Assembly (NCBI GenBank): GCA_012270585.1
Contig: JAAXIB010000072.1
Span: 1 to 49,684, forward strand
Source of the DNA: Nitrospirales bacterium
Lineage (GTDB): Bacteria > Nitrospirota > Nitrospiria > Nitrospirales > UBA8639
Length of the DNA stretch: 49,684 bases
Direction of reading: 5' to 3'
The position numbers and the translations under genes are program-made. This document shows positions 1 to 8,360 of this stretch, piece by piece; position 1 is the first letter of the stretch; each line of letters begins with the position of its first letter. The notes below the pieces were generated by a model. That model saw only the letters and a list, made by a program, of their open reading frames with translations. It did no database searches and was not told the origin of the DNA.

Positions 1-668
1 AATCAGGGCCCGGGCAAATCCGGCTTTGCGAATGTACGCTTTCTCTACTCGGACGACATTCTCATCTATCCGCCGGATGATACCGTAGTCAAGTCGTTCA
101 ACACGAGCAGCTATGCTCCTGCCGGTTCCGTTGGAAGTTCCTTTACCCTGTCGAAGCCGGTGATCGCGCCGTCGAGCGCCGGCACCTACCACTACTACTC
201 CTGCGTCGAAATGTTGCCGACTCAGAATCTCCGAGAGTCCGATACGACCAACAACTGCTCCGGGTCCGTCAAGGTGACCGTGCAGGCGGCGCCCCCCGGC
301 AAGCCGGACCTGGTGGTCGAATCGCCGTCGGTGGTCGGCAAGACGCCGAATCAGTATGGGCACTACTTCGTCAAGGTGGGCGAGGCCTTCTCGATGCAGG
401 CGACCGTGCGCAATAAGGGCACCGGCTCGTCTGCCGCCACCACCCTGCACATTCACTTCTCGGCTTACCCGGACCTCCGCAAACGCAGCCTTTCACGCGG
501 CTCGGCCACCTGAGCGCTTCCGGCGCCGAAGTCGTGTCAGCGGCTGTGTATACGGTGTACCAAACCGGCTCCGCACACTACGGCGCCTGCGTCGACCCCC
601 CGACGGGTGAGGAGGTTACGGGCAACAACTGCTCCCGGGGCGTCTCGGTGACGTTCGTGGACGAGTGA
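1..668 (+). pseudogene. C-terminal part of a CARDB-repeat surface protein, frameshifted
   Basis: The reading frame is open from base 1, so the 5' part lies outside the window. It encodes a beta-sandwich repeat ending in TTNNCS...VKVTVQ, then a second repeat opening KPDLVVESPSV and continuing FSMQATVRNKGTGSSAATTLHIHFS. This is the pattern of CARDB-type adhesion repeats of exported proteins. The frame stops at 513. The continuation (GAEVVSAAVYTVYQTG, then a Cys and GNNCS motif) resumes in another frame and stops at 666-668. The shift falls at about 465-500. Either a one- or two-base indel has broken the gene, or this is a sequence error. CARDB call fairly confident; role unknown. Confidence 0.6.
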
Positions 669-701
669 TAGCGCTCCGGAGGGGGCTGGTGGGTTCGAGG
701 C

Positions 702-826
702 GACCGTTTACAATCAGTCCGGGACCGGTCGCGGTCGCCGCCCGCGTTGGTGGCCTCCACCTGCAGGGCGTACTCGTTGCCGTTCTTCAGAGCCGTGATG
801 GTGTACGAGGTCTGCGGAGGGTGCCG
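702..826 (-). pseudogene. Inverted fragment of a fibronectin type III-like domain
   Basis: Read on the minus strand, this piece encodes TSYTITALKNGNEYALQVEA followed by TNAGGDRDRS. That is the typical end of an FN3 domain (strand, GNEY turn, V.A.NAGG). There is no start codon of its own and no continuing frame. It lies in the opposite orientation to the CARDB gene remnant beside it and looks like debris of a rearranged repeat protein. Confidence 0.45.
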
Positions 827-944
827 CTCAGCGTGCCCTTCACCGACGACGCCAGACGATCCGCATCGAACGCGAAATCTTCAAGACCGGTGAGCGCAGC
901 ATCGAAGTCACCCACGTCGTAACCGGCACAGAGACCCCATACTT

Positions 945-1109
945 CCGCCGAATCTGACAGCCATCGCCGACAAACTCGGGACTTCACGGGCACGGATTAC
1001 CCGTATCAGCAATAGAGGAGAGAATAGTATTTCCATTGAGCTTCTCTTAAAAATTCTTGTCGTCTCGGAAAAGAAAATCCCCTCCGCTTCCCCGATTAAA
1101 TCCGTGTAA
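945..1109 (+). pseudogene. C-terminal remnant of an XRE-type helix-turn-helix protein
   Basis: In one frame the sequence reads LTAIADKLGTSRARITRI, then SNRGENSISIELLLKILVV, and stops at 1107-1109. The AxKLGTSRARITRI helix-turn-helix followed by N...SIELLLKIL is the usual recognition-helix and tail pattern of small XRE regulators, including antitoxins such as HigA. No start codon or N-terminal half is evident, and the upstream sequence is not a recognisable toxin. It ends 65 bases before the division-cluster promoter. Confidence 0.45.
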
Positions 1110-1174
1110 ATTTTTCGTGTAGAAGGTTCCGCTTACGCCTTTGCTTTCCCATGGAAATAAGTGGTTGATTTTGC

Positions 1175-1202
1175 TTGACAAAATTGTGAATGCGAGTATA
1201 TT
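1175..1202 (+). promoter_or_regulatory. Sigma70-type promoter of the division/cell-wall cluster
   Basis: A perfect TTGACA (1175-1180) is separated by 16 bases from TATATT (1197-1202), inside an AT-rich stretch of an otherwise GC-rich window. Transcription would start near 1209, just before the MraZ-like repeats and about 55 bases ahead of rsmH. This is the only strong promoter I see ahead of the long cluster. Confidence 0.7.
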
Positions 1203-1213
1203 TGGCGCGTTAA

Positions 1214-1240
1214 GTGGAATAAAGTGGAATAAAGTGGGAT
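1214..1240 (+). promoter_or_regulatory. MraZ-box: three direct repeats spaced 10 bp
   Basis: GTGGAATAAA-type units repeat with TGGAA at 1215-1219 and 1225-1229 and TGGGA at 1235-1239. A degenerate fourth unit (TAGGA) is at 1245-1249. MraZ is known to bind TGGGN direct repeats separated by 5 bases ahead of the dcw operon; the spacing here is exactly that. The repeats lie just downstream of the -10 element, a position suited to repression. No mraZ gene follows; rsmH comes directly after. Confidence 0.65.
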
Positions 1241-1264
1241 AAAATAGGAGCGATATAGGTATAG

Positions 1265-2203
1265 TTGGATAACCCGATTCATGTTCCGGTGTTATTAGAG
1301 GAGGTCGTGGTTTGGTTACGGCCACGCGCGCAAGGGTGTTACTTGGATTGCACTGTTGGCTTGGGCGGGACGGCCGAGCAGATCCTGAAGGCCAGCGCGC
1401 CCGATGGCGTGCTCGTCGGGATCGACCGGGACCCCCATGCGATTGCCCATGCGCACACAAGGCTTCAATCCTACCAATCCAGGGTCTCCCTTTTTTGTGA
1501 AAATTTTCAACGCGTGAAATCGGTGATGAGTCTGGTCAACAGGGAACGTGTAGACGGCATTCTGTTCGATTTGGGCGTGTCTTCAGCTCAATTGGAGCGG
1601 CCTGAACGCGGGTTGAGCTTTCAACAGGACGGCCCGTTGGATATGCGAATGAATCCCACCCACGGTCAAACGGCTGAAGACCTCGTCAACACGCTTTCTG
1701 AAATGCAGCTTGCCAATATCATTCATACGTTGGGGGAAGAACGCTATGCCCGGCGAATTGCGCGGGCTATCGTCCGGGTTCGCCGGCAATCCCGTCTTCG
1801 GACCACGATGGACTTGTCGCGGTTGATTCAGGAATCCGTGCCACGGTCGTATCGGTCCGGGCGCCTTCATCCGGCGACGCGGACCTTTCAGGCATTTCGG
1901 ATGGCGGTCAATGACGAATTGGGCTCGCTGAAAACCGGGCTGGACGAGGTCCTCGACGTCCTGGCACCGGAAGGCCGTTTGTGTGTGATTTCGTTTCATT
2001 CCCTGGAAGATCGTTTGGTGAAGCAGACGTTTCGGCGCCTGGCTCACGATACTCCGGACCAATGGGCCCTCTTAACGAAAAAGCCCGTTTCCCCTTCCGT
2101 GGAGGAACGTCGGGCCAATTCCCGCGCACGCAGTGCGAAGTTGCGGGTCATTGAACGAAAGCCCGGCTGGGGAGACGCGCCAGCCGGAAGGAGCCACGCA
2201 TGA
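1265..2203 (+). CDS. rsmH: 16S rRNA (cytosine(1402)-N(4))-methyltransferase RsmH
   Basis: SAM-dependent methyltransferase that modifies C1402 of 16S rRNA in the ribosomal P site; first gene of the division cluster. The 312 residues match the usual length of the family. The N-terminus (HVPVLLEEVVVWL), the SAM-binding loop DCTVGLGGTAEQIL, GILFDLGVSSAQL, DMRMNP, RTFQAFRMAVNDEL and ISFHSLEDR are all family hallmarks. The start is a TTG at 1265, chosen because it gives the conserved N-terminus; an AGGAG lies at 1246-1250. The stop overlaps ftsL by 4 bases. Normally mraZ would precede it, but it is absent here. Confidence 0.96.
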   Translation: MDNPIHVPVLLEEVVVWLRPRAQGCYLDCTVGLGGTAEQILKASAPDGVLVGIDRDPHAIAHAHTRLQSYQSRVSLFCENFQRVKSVMSLVNRERVDGILFDLGVSSAQLERPERGLSFQQDGPLDMRMNPTHGQTAEDLVNTLSEMQLANIIHTLGEERYARRIARAIVRVRRQSRLRTTMDLSRLIQESVPRSYRSGRLHPATRTFQAFRMAVNDELGSLKTGLDEVLDVLAPEGRLCVISFHSLEDRLVKQTFRRLAHDTPDQWALLTKKPVSPSVEERRANSRARSAKLRVIERKPGWGDAPAGRSHA

Positions 2204-2532
2204 AATGGTTGCTCTGGTCGTTGCTGACGGTGAGCCTGAGTGGGGTACTCCTTTTTTACGTGTGGGGAAGAGTCGACGTCGTGCGACTGGGATATGAACT
2301 GGACGCCTTGTTGAAGAAAAAAGCCGCATTAACGCAGGAGCACGACCGATTGCAGGCCCAGCTCTCTCAAATGACGGCACCCGAGCGTATCGCATTGGAG
2401 GCCAGTGACAAACTCGGGATGCGGCCTCCGGGCGAGAGGCAAGTGGTCCTGGTGCCGAGTCGCCCGGAGAACGGAACACCGAGCGATGGTTCTGAGCCTC
2501 CGCTTCGTTTAGCTCGGCAAATGGGAGACTGA
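2200..2532 (+). CDS. ftsL: Cell division protein FtsL-like
   Basis: Small bitopic inner-membrane protein of 110 residues. It has one membrane segment at about residues 3-22, then a heptad-rich coiled coil (about 28-60, with VRLGYELDALLKKKAALTQE) and a short Pro/Ser-rich tail. FtsL joins FtsB and FtsQ to activate FtsWI septal synthesis. Primary sequence is poorly conserved in the family, so the call rests on length, topology and the position between rsmH and ftsI. The ATG overlaps the rsmH stop (ATGA), indicating translational coupling. Confidence 0.8.
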   Translation: MKWLLWSLLTVSLSGVLLFYVWGRVDVVRLGYELDALLKKKAALTQEHDRLQAQLSQMTAPERIALEASDKLGMRPPGERQVVLVPSRPENGTPSDGSEPPLRLARQMGD

Positions 2533-2534
2533 CA

Positions 2535-4313
2535 ATGAATCGGTCATTCATGCAAAAGGAATTCAAATTAGCCGGGGAAGGGGCCGGACGACGGGCCTTC
2601 CTTGGCCTGTGTTTTCTGGTTGGGTTCGTCATTCTGCTTTTTCGTTTTTTCGATCTTCAGGTGCTTCAAGCAGAAACGATGATGCAGAGAGCCCGCCAGC
2701 AGCACGAGAAGATTATCACCCTTGATTCCAACCGCGGCGCTATTTTGGATCGGCAGGGGAAACCACTGGCATTGAACCTGGCCATGCCGTCGGTGTATGC
2801 CACGCCGTCTTCCATCGACAATCCCACTCGAGTCGCTCGCCAACTCGCACGGGTGTTGAGCGTTCCGCGGGAACCCCTGGAAAAGCGGTTACGGAACAAA
2901 CGGGACTTTGTTTGGATTCAACGGAAAATTGAGGCTTCCCGGGTCGGACGGTTGAACGATTTAGCACTCCCCGGGGTCGGTGTCGCGGTGGAATCGCGTC
3001 GATTTTATCCCAAGGGGACACTATTGGCGCACGTCCTGGGATTTGCGGGAATTGACAGTCAGGGTCTGGAGGGGCTTGAAAACGGATATGATAAGCACCT
3101 TCGGGGCCATGTGCGTCAGGTGGTGTTGCAGCGGGACGCACTGGGACGGATCATCATTCCCGAAAGCCGGCCAAAACCTCAGCCCCTTTCCGGGCATGCC
3201 ATCTCCCTGACCATCGATGAAGTCATTCAGTATATTGCGGAGCAAGCCCTGGAGCAGGCCGTGCGGGACACCAAGGCGCGGGGCGGGGCCGTTCTTGTCA
3301 TGGCCCCCAAAACCGGCCAGATGTTGGCTTGGGCCCTTCGTCCCACATTTGACCCGAATCATATTCACCATGCGTCACCCGAGCAGTGGCGGAATCGGGG
3401 TGTGACCGATCCCTACGAACCGGGCTCGACGCTCAAAGTGGTGCTGGCCGCCGCCGCCCTGGAATTGAACCGCGTCGCCCCCGACACCTTGCTGTATGCG
3501 GGTGATGGAGAGGTTCCGATCAGTGGGACCGTGATTCATGACCATGAAAAAGCCGGATGGATGACGTTTCGTGAAGCCATTCAACGATCCAGCAACGTGG
3601 CCTTCGTCAAAATGTCGTGGGATTTGGGGAGCGAACAGGTCTATCGATTTTTGCGCACGTTCGGCTTTGGTGAAAAAACGGGAATCGATCTTCCCGGGGA
3701 ATCCATCGGCATCTTGAAACGGCCGACTCAATGGAGTCAGCGCACCCTTCCGTCTTTGGCTATCGGCCAGGAGATTGCCGTCACGCCGTTGCAGCTACTC
3801 ACGGCCGTGTCGGCTATTGCCAACGAGGGATGGCTTATGAGGCCGTTTCTCGTACGGGAGATATCCGATCACGAGGGAAGAAGCGTCTGGGAGCACGTTC
3901 CCCATATTCGTCGCCGTCCCATTAGCGCCGAGACCGCACAAACCGTCACGGACCTCCTTGTCAACGTGGTGGAACGAGGCACGGGAAAGCGCGCGGCCAT
4001 TCCGGGATATCGGGTCGCGGGCAAGACTGGAACGGCGCAGAAGGTCGATCCTGAAACAGGCACGTATTCGTCCACCAAATTCGTGGGGTCGTTTGTCGGA
4101 TTCGTCCCCGCAGAGGATCCACAATTCGCCATATTGGTGATGATTGATGAACCGCAAGGCCCGGCTTGGGGAGGGGTAGTGGCGGCTCCGGTGTTTCGGA
4201 AGGTGGCGGAACAGACGCTCCGGTATTTAAGCGTGGCTCCCGGCGAAGAAGCCCGAATGGTGGCGTCCCGTTCAAGGCCTGCCCTCGACGGGTATCAGCC
4301 AAACTGGGAATGA
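2535..4313 (+). CDS. ftsI: Septal peptidoglycan transpeptidase FtsI (PBP3)
   Basis: Class B penicillin-binding protein that cross-links septal peptidoglycan together with FtsW. One N-terminal membrane anchor (about residues 22-40) is followed by the dimerisation/pedestal domain (from about 60, with RGAILDRQGKPLA) and the transpeptidase domain. The catalytic motifs are complete: STLK at 298-301 (nucleophile Ser298), SSN at 352-354 and KTG at 497-499. At 592 residues it is about normal, and no PASTA domain is present. It starts 2 bases after ftsL, and its stop overlaps murE by 4 bases. Confidence 0.96.
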   Translation: MNRSFMQKEFKLAGEGAGRRAFLGLCFLVGFVILLFRFFDLQVLQAETMMQRARQQHEKIITLDSNRGAILDRQGKPLALNLAMPSVYATPSSIDNPTRVARQLARVLSVPREPLEKRLRNKRDFVWIQRKIEASRVGRLNDLALPGVGVAVESRRFYPKGTLLAHVLGFAGIDSQGLEGLENGYDKHLRGHVRQVVLQRDALGRIIIPESRPKPQPLSGHAISLTIDEVIQYIAEQALEQAVRDTKARGGAVLVMAPKTGQMLAWALRPTFDPNHIHHASPEQWRNRGVTDPYEPGSTLKVVLAAAALELNRVAPDTLLYAGDGEVPISGTVIHDHEKAGWMTFREAIQRSSNVAFVKMSWDLGSEQVYRFLRTFGFGEKTGIDLPGESIGILKRPTQWSQRTLPSLAIGQEIAVTPLQLLTAVSAIANEGWLMRPFLVREISDHEGRSVWEHVPHIRRRPISAETAQTVTDLLVNVVERGTGKRAAIPGYRVAGKTGTAQKVDPETGTYSSTKFVGSFVGFVPAEDPQFAILVMIDEPQGPAWGGVVAAPVFRKVAEQTLRYLSVAPGEEARMVASRSRPALDGYQPNWE

Positions 4314-5830
4314 CGTTAGCGACATTACTGCTGCCACTCGACGTGGTCAGCACGACGGGCAACCTCGACGTGGAACTGTCCGGCATCACGGATGATTCAC
4401 GGGAAGTCGTAAAAGGCGGTCTGTTTGTCGCCGTCAAAGGGCAGCAGGTCGACGGTCATTCTTTTGTCGCTCAGGTGTATCGGCAACAGGTAGGGGGGAT
4501 TGTGGTTCAATCTCCGTTCCAAGCTCCATCCCGCGTCAGGAAAGAAGGCGGCCCCGCCTGGATCGAAGTCAGGGATTCGAGGAAGGCGCTCGGTCAGTTG
4601 GCCTCGCGGTTTTTTCAGAATCCCTCACAAGCCTTACGCATGGTGGGAGTCACGGGGACGAACGGGAAAACCACGGTGGCGCACGTCAGTCAGGCCGTCC
4701 TGGAACAAGGCGGGTACCGGACGGGCCTCATGGGCACGGTGGGGTATCATGTGGGCGCGGAGTATCAGGCAGCCAGTCACACGACGCCGGGTGCAATTCC
4801 TCTGCAGGCGCACTTACATCGTATGGTGGACGCGGGTATGGATACGGCGGTCCTGGAAGTCTCCTCTCATGCCCTCGCGTTGGACCGGGTCGAAGGCTGC
4901 GAATTCGACGTGGTGGTCTTTACGAATTTGACCCAAGACCATTTGGATTTTCACGAGACGATGGAGTCCTATTATCACGCGAAATCACGCCTCTTTCAGG
5001 AGTTTGTCGCCCCTGTCTCCAAAATGGGACCCAAGCGGGCGATCATCAATATTGACGATGCATGGGGTGTCCGCTTGCAAGCCGAAACCTCGGCGCCGGT
5101 CTGGACGTATTCTCTTCGTCAGCGTGCGGATATTTTTGCGACGAACGTGACCCTCTCGATGGATGGAACCCGGTTTACCGTCCATACTCCACGAGGTGCC
5201 TTGGATATTCACAGTGCCTTGGTCGGTGAACACAATGTCTCGAACCTCCTGGCAAGTATCGGCGTCGGCCTCGCCAGGGGACTGTCTCTGGACGACGTGC
5301 AGCAGGGTATCCGGGGATTCCGAGCGGTGCCGGGCCGGTTCGAGCGCCTGGAGGCCGGGCAGGATTTTTCGGTAATTGTGGATTACGCCCATACGGAAGA
5401 TGCACTGGCCCAACTCCTGGTTGCCGCCCGGCAACTGCGACGGGAACGGATTATTACGGTTTTTGGCTGTGGGGGTGACCGTGACCAGGGGAAACGACCG
5501 AAAATGGGGCGGGTGGCTGCCCAACACAGTGACGTGGTGTTTCTGACCTCGGACAATCCTCGCACCGAAGATCCCGCGGCGATTCTGCGCGATATTGAAC
5601 AAGGGGTGCTGGGTCTTTCGGCGTCGGAACGGGGAGTGTCGTACGTGATCCCTGATCGTCGAGCGGCCATTCGGGCGGCTCTCCTTGAAGCCCGGCCTGG
5701 CGACATGGTGTTGATCGCCGGCAAAGGGCACGAGGATTATCAAATTATCGGCAAGACGCGGCATCGTTTTGACGATCGGAAAGTGGCTCGTGAACTGTTG
5801 GCCGGCTTGCCGGACCGTCGGAAGAGATAG
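4310..5830 (+). CDS. murE: UDP-MurNAc-L-Ala-D-Glu:meso-diaminopimelate ligase MurE
   Basis: Cytoplasmic ATP-dependent Mur ligase that adds the third stem-peptide residue (506 residues). It shows the P-loop GTNGKTT at 116-122, the lysine expected to be carbamylated in YYHAKS (226), and DNPR at 416-419. DNPR is the signature of the meso-diaminopimelate type, so the cell wall is probably DAP-type. I chose the ATG at 4310, overlapping the ftsI stop. The frame stays open upstream to 4166, but that would overlap ftsI by 148 bases and add residues not found in the family. Confidence 0.95.
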   Translation: MTLATLLLPLDVVSTTGNLDVELSGITDDSREVVKGGLFVAVKGQQVDGHSFVAQVYRQQVGGIVVQSPFQAPSRVRKEGGPAWIEVRDSRKALGQLASRFFQNPSQALRMVGVTGTNGKTTVAHVSQAVLEQGGYRTGLMGTVGYHVGAEYQAASHTTPGAIPLQAHLHRMVDAGMDTAVLEVSSHALALDRVEGCEFDVVVFTNLTQDHLDFHETMESYYHAKSRLFQEFVAPVSKMGPKRAIINIDDAWGVRLQAETSAPVWTYSLRQRADIFATNVTLSMDGTRFTVHTPRGALDIHSALVGEHNVSNLLASIGVGLARGLSLDDVQQGIRGFRAVPGRFERLEAGQDFSVIVDYAHTEDALAQLLVAARQLRRERIITVFGCGGDRDQGKRPKMGRVAAQHSDVVFLTSDNPRTEDPAAILRDIEQGVLGLSASERGVSYVIPDRRAAIRAALLEARPGDMVLIAGKGHEDYQIIGKTRHRFDDRKVARELLAGLPDRRKR

Positions 5831-5835
5831 ACTCG

Positions 5836-7263
5836 ATGGCGATGTTTACGGGAGACGAAGTGCTTGCGGCAACCGGTGGGACGTTACTGGGAGGCACGAC
5901 GGGTTGTCGGATTCAACGGGTGTGTACCGATTCACGGAAGGTGCGCAAAGGCGATTTGTTTGTCGCGTTGAAAGGCGCCCGGTTTGACGGGCATCAGTTT
6001 ATCGATGAAGTCTTCACCCGCGGAGCGAAGGGGATTGTGCTTGAAGCCTTCCCGCGCCGCGCGAAGATCGGAAAACCCGCCTCGGCACGGGCCGCCCGGT
6101 CTGCCCCGTTCGTCGTCAGGGTCGGGGATTCCTTGAGAGCGTATCAGGATCTGGCGACCTTCCACCGAAGCCGGTTTGACATTCCGGTCGTGGCGGTGAC
6201 GGGGAGCAACGGCAAAACCACCACGAAGGAGATGGTCGCGAAAACGCTGTCGCAGCGCTGGCGTCTCAGGAAAACCGCCGGCAATTTGAACAATCGAATC
6301 GGGTTGCCGCAAACGGTTCTCGGGTTGACCGCGGCCCACCAGGCGGCGGTGCTGGAATTAGGCGTGGATGCCGAAGGTCAAACGACGCGGTTGGCGGAAA
6401 TTGCCCGGCCGACTGTCGGTCTCATTACGAACGTCGGAAACGACCATTTGGAATTCTTCGGAAACGTGGACGGGTCCGCCCGCGCGAAAGCCGAATTGTT
6501 GGCCCATCTTCCTCGGGACGGCGCCGTCATTTTGAACGCGGATGACCCGTATTACGATTTTCTCCGACACCGTGCCCGCTGTGCGGTGGTCTCGTTCGGA
6601 CTCCAGGGGCCGGCGGACGTTCGGGGGAGTCATGTTCAGCGGCAAGGAAGACGAACCGAATTGCGTCTCCACGTGACCGGACGTCAACGATCGCATCGAC
6701 TGTCTCTCCACGTGCATGGAACCCATAACGTGTTGAATGCCTTGGCCGCGGTTGCGGTGGGTTACGTCCTGGGGCTGTCGGTCGCAAACATGGCGAACGG
6801 CTTAAGTCGATTTCGTCCCGTGGCCATGCGGTCCCAGGTCTCCTCCTGGCGGGGGATCAGCGTGATTCAGGACTACTATAACGCGAACCCTGATTCCATG
6901 AAGGCGGCCGTGACGCTGTTACAGGAATTCGGAGCCGGTCACCGGACCATTGCCGTGCTTGGAGACATGTTGGAGTTGGGATTGGAGACGCGGACCCTGC
7001 ATAGGGAAGTTGGCGCCTTTATTGCCGGCAGCCGCATTTCATTCTTGATTGCTTGTGGGAAATTCAGCAGGGAGTTGGCTCGCGGGGCCTCTGCGGAGGG
7101 CATGCCCTCGTCGCGGATTTTCGAAGCCCGCCGCGTCGGCGACGCGGCACCGGTTCTCAAGAAGCTGGTTGAGCCCGGGGACGTCGTGTTGCTCAAAGCC
7201 TCCAGGGCCATGCGGTTCGAGAGTCTGGTGGATGCACTCCGGCTTCGGCCGACGCACGCATAG
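5836..7263 (+). CDS. murF: UDP-MurNAc-tripeptide:D-Ala-D-Ala ligase MurF
   Basis: Last Mur ligase of the cytoplasmic pathway; it adds D-Ala-D-Ala to UDP-MurNAc-tripeptide. Across 475 residues there are an N-terminal uridine-binding domain (TDSRKVRKGDLFVALKG), the P-loop GSNGKTTTKE at 123-132, NVGNDHLEFF, and the C-terminal domain with DYYNANPDSM and LGDMLELG. It starts 5 bases after the murE stop, in the same operon. Its product feeds MraY, encoded next. Confidence 0.95.
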   Translation: MAMFTGDEVLAATGGTLLGGTTGCRIQRVCTDSRKVRKGDLFVALKGARFDGHQFIDEVFTRGAKGIVLEAFPRRAKIGKPASARAARSAPFVVRVGDSLRAYQDLATFHRSRFDIPVVAVTGSNGKTTTKEMVAKTLSQRWRLRKTAGNLNNRIGLPQTVLGLTAAHQAAVLELGVDAEGQTTRLAEIARPTVGLITNVGNDHLEFFGNVDGSARAKAELLAHLPRDGAVILNADDPYYDFLRHRARCAVVSFGLQGPADVRGSHVQRQGRRTELRLHVTGRQRSHRLSLHVHGTHNVLNALAAVAVGYVLGLSVANMANGLSRFRPVAMRSQVSSWRGISVIQDYYNANPDSMKAAVTLLQEFGAGHRTIAVLGDMLELGLETRTLHREVGAFIAGSRISFLIACGKFSRELARGASAEGMPSSRIFEARRVGDAAPVLKKLVEPGDVVLLKASRAMRFESLVDALRLRPTHA

Positions 7264-7279
7264 CGGCAGGACAAAACGT

Positions 7280-8356
7280 ATGTTGTATTGGTGGCTGTAC
7301 CCGCTACACACGGACATCGCAATTTTCAACGTGTTCCGGTATTTGAGTTTTCGTATCATTTACGCGGCCCTGACCGCTTTTGTCATCGCGTTTGTCCTGG
7401 CTCCACCCCTGATTAAAACATTGCAGGAACTTCGATTGGGACAACGGATCCGGGAAGAAGGGCCGCGCCACCACCAGGCTAAACAAGGGACCCCCACGAT
7501 GGGGGGCATTCTCATTATTTTTGCCGTGCTGCTGTCAACGCTGCTGTGGGCAGACGTGCGCAATCTCTACGTGTGGCTCGTCATCTTGTCCATCGTGGGG
7601 TTTGGGTTCGTCGGGTTTATCGATGACTACATAAAAATTTCGCGGGGGCGTTCGGAAGGGTTGACCGTTCTCCAAAAATTCGTGGCGCAAATAGGCATAG
7701 CCTTGGGAATCGGCCTGTTTTTCTATACCTCTCCCGGGTATTCCACGGAACTGAGCGTTCCGTTTTTCAAAACGTTTACGCCCGACCTGGGAACGCTCTA
7801 CATTCCGTTTGCCATCCTGGTGATCGTGGGCTGCTCCAACGCCGTGAATCTGACGGACGGGTTGGATGGGTTGGCGATCGGCCCGGTCATGGTGGCGTCG
7901 ATGGCGTATGCCGTGGTGGCCTATGCCGCCGGGAATAAAGTGGTGTCCGAATATTTGCTGATTCCGTACACCGAAGGTGCCGGGGAATTGGCCGTCCTGA
8001 TGGCGGCCGTCTTCGGCTCCAGTCTCGGGTTCCTGTGGTTCAACACGTATCCGGCGTCGGTGTTCATGGGGGACGTGGGGTCCCTGCCTCTCGGCGCGGC
8101 TCTGGGCACGGTCGCCGTGGTCAGCAAGCACGAGTTGTTGCTGATCCTGGTTGGTGGCGTGTTCGTCATGGAGGCGGTGTCCGTCATTTTTCAGGTGCTG
8201 TTCTATAAATCCCGCAGGAAGCGGATTTTTCTGATGGCGCCCATTCATCATCACTTTGAAATGAAAGGGTGGGAGGAACCCAAGGTGGTGGTTCGATTAT
8301 GGATTGTGGCGATTCTTTTGAGTCTCTTGAGCCTCAGTACCTTAAAGCTGCGTTAA
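7280..8356 (+). CDS. mraY: Phospho-MurNAc-pentapeptide translocase MraY
   Basis: Polytopic inner-membrane enzyme that transfers phospho-MurNAc-pentapeptide to undecaprenyl phosphate, forming lipid I. The 358 residues match the family (about 360). Motifs seen are TPTMGG (71-76), the catalytic FIDDYIK (DD at 115-116), NLTDGLDG (190-197) and the C-terminal HHHFEMKGW. About ten hydrophobic segments are apparent. I chose the ATG at 7280 because MLYWWLYPL is the normal family start; the open frame upstream to 7049 only overlaps murF. Confidence 0.96.
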   Translation: MLYWWLYPLHTDIAIFNVFRYLSFRIIYAALTAFVIAFVLAPPLIKTLQELRLGQRIREEGPRHHQAKQGTPTMGGILIIFAVLLSTLLWADVRNLYVWLVILSIVGFGFVGFIDDYIKISRGRSEGLTVLQKFVAQIGIALGIGLFFYTSPGYSTELSVPFFKTFTPDLGTLYIPFAILVIVGCSNAVNLTDGLDGLAIGPVMVASMAYAVVAYAAGNKVVSEYLLIPYTEGAGELAVLMAAVFGSSLGFLWFNTYPASVFMGDVGSLPLGAALGTVAVVSKHELLLILVGGVFVMEAVSVIFQVLFYKSRRKRIFLMAPIHHHFEMKGWEEPKVVVRLWIVAILLSLLSLSTLKLR

Positions 8357-8360
8357 CTTT

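Noticed and set aside
841..957. Short frame with IRIEREIFKTGERSIEV as a transposase C-terminus
   Set aside because: The resemblance to IS4/ISAs1-type transposases rests on a few residues and no catalytic motif; I could not support a call.
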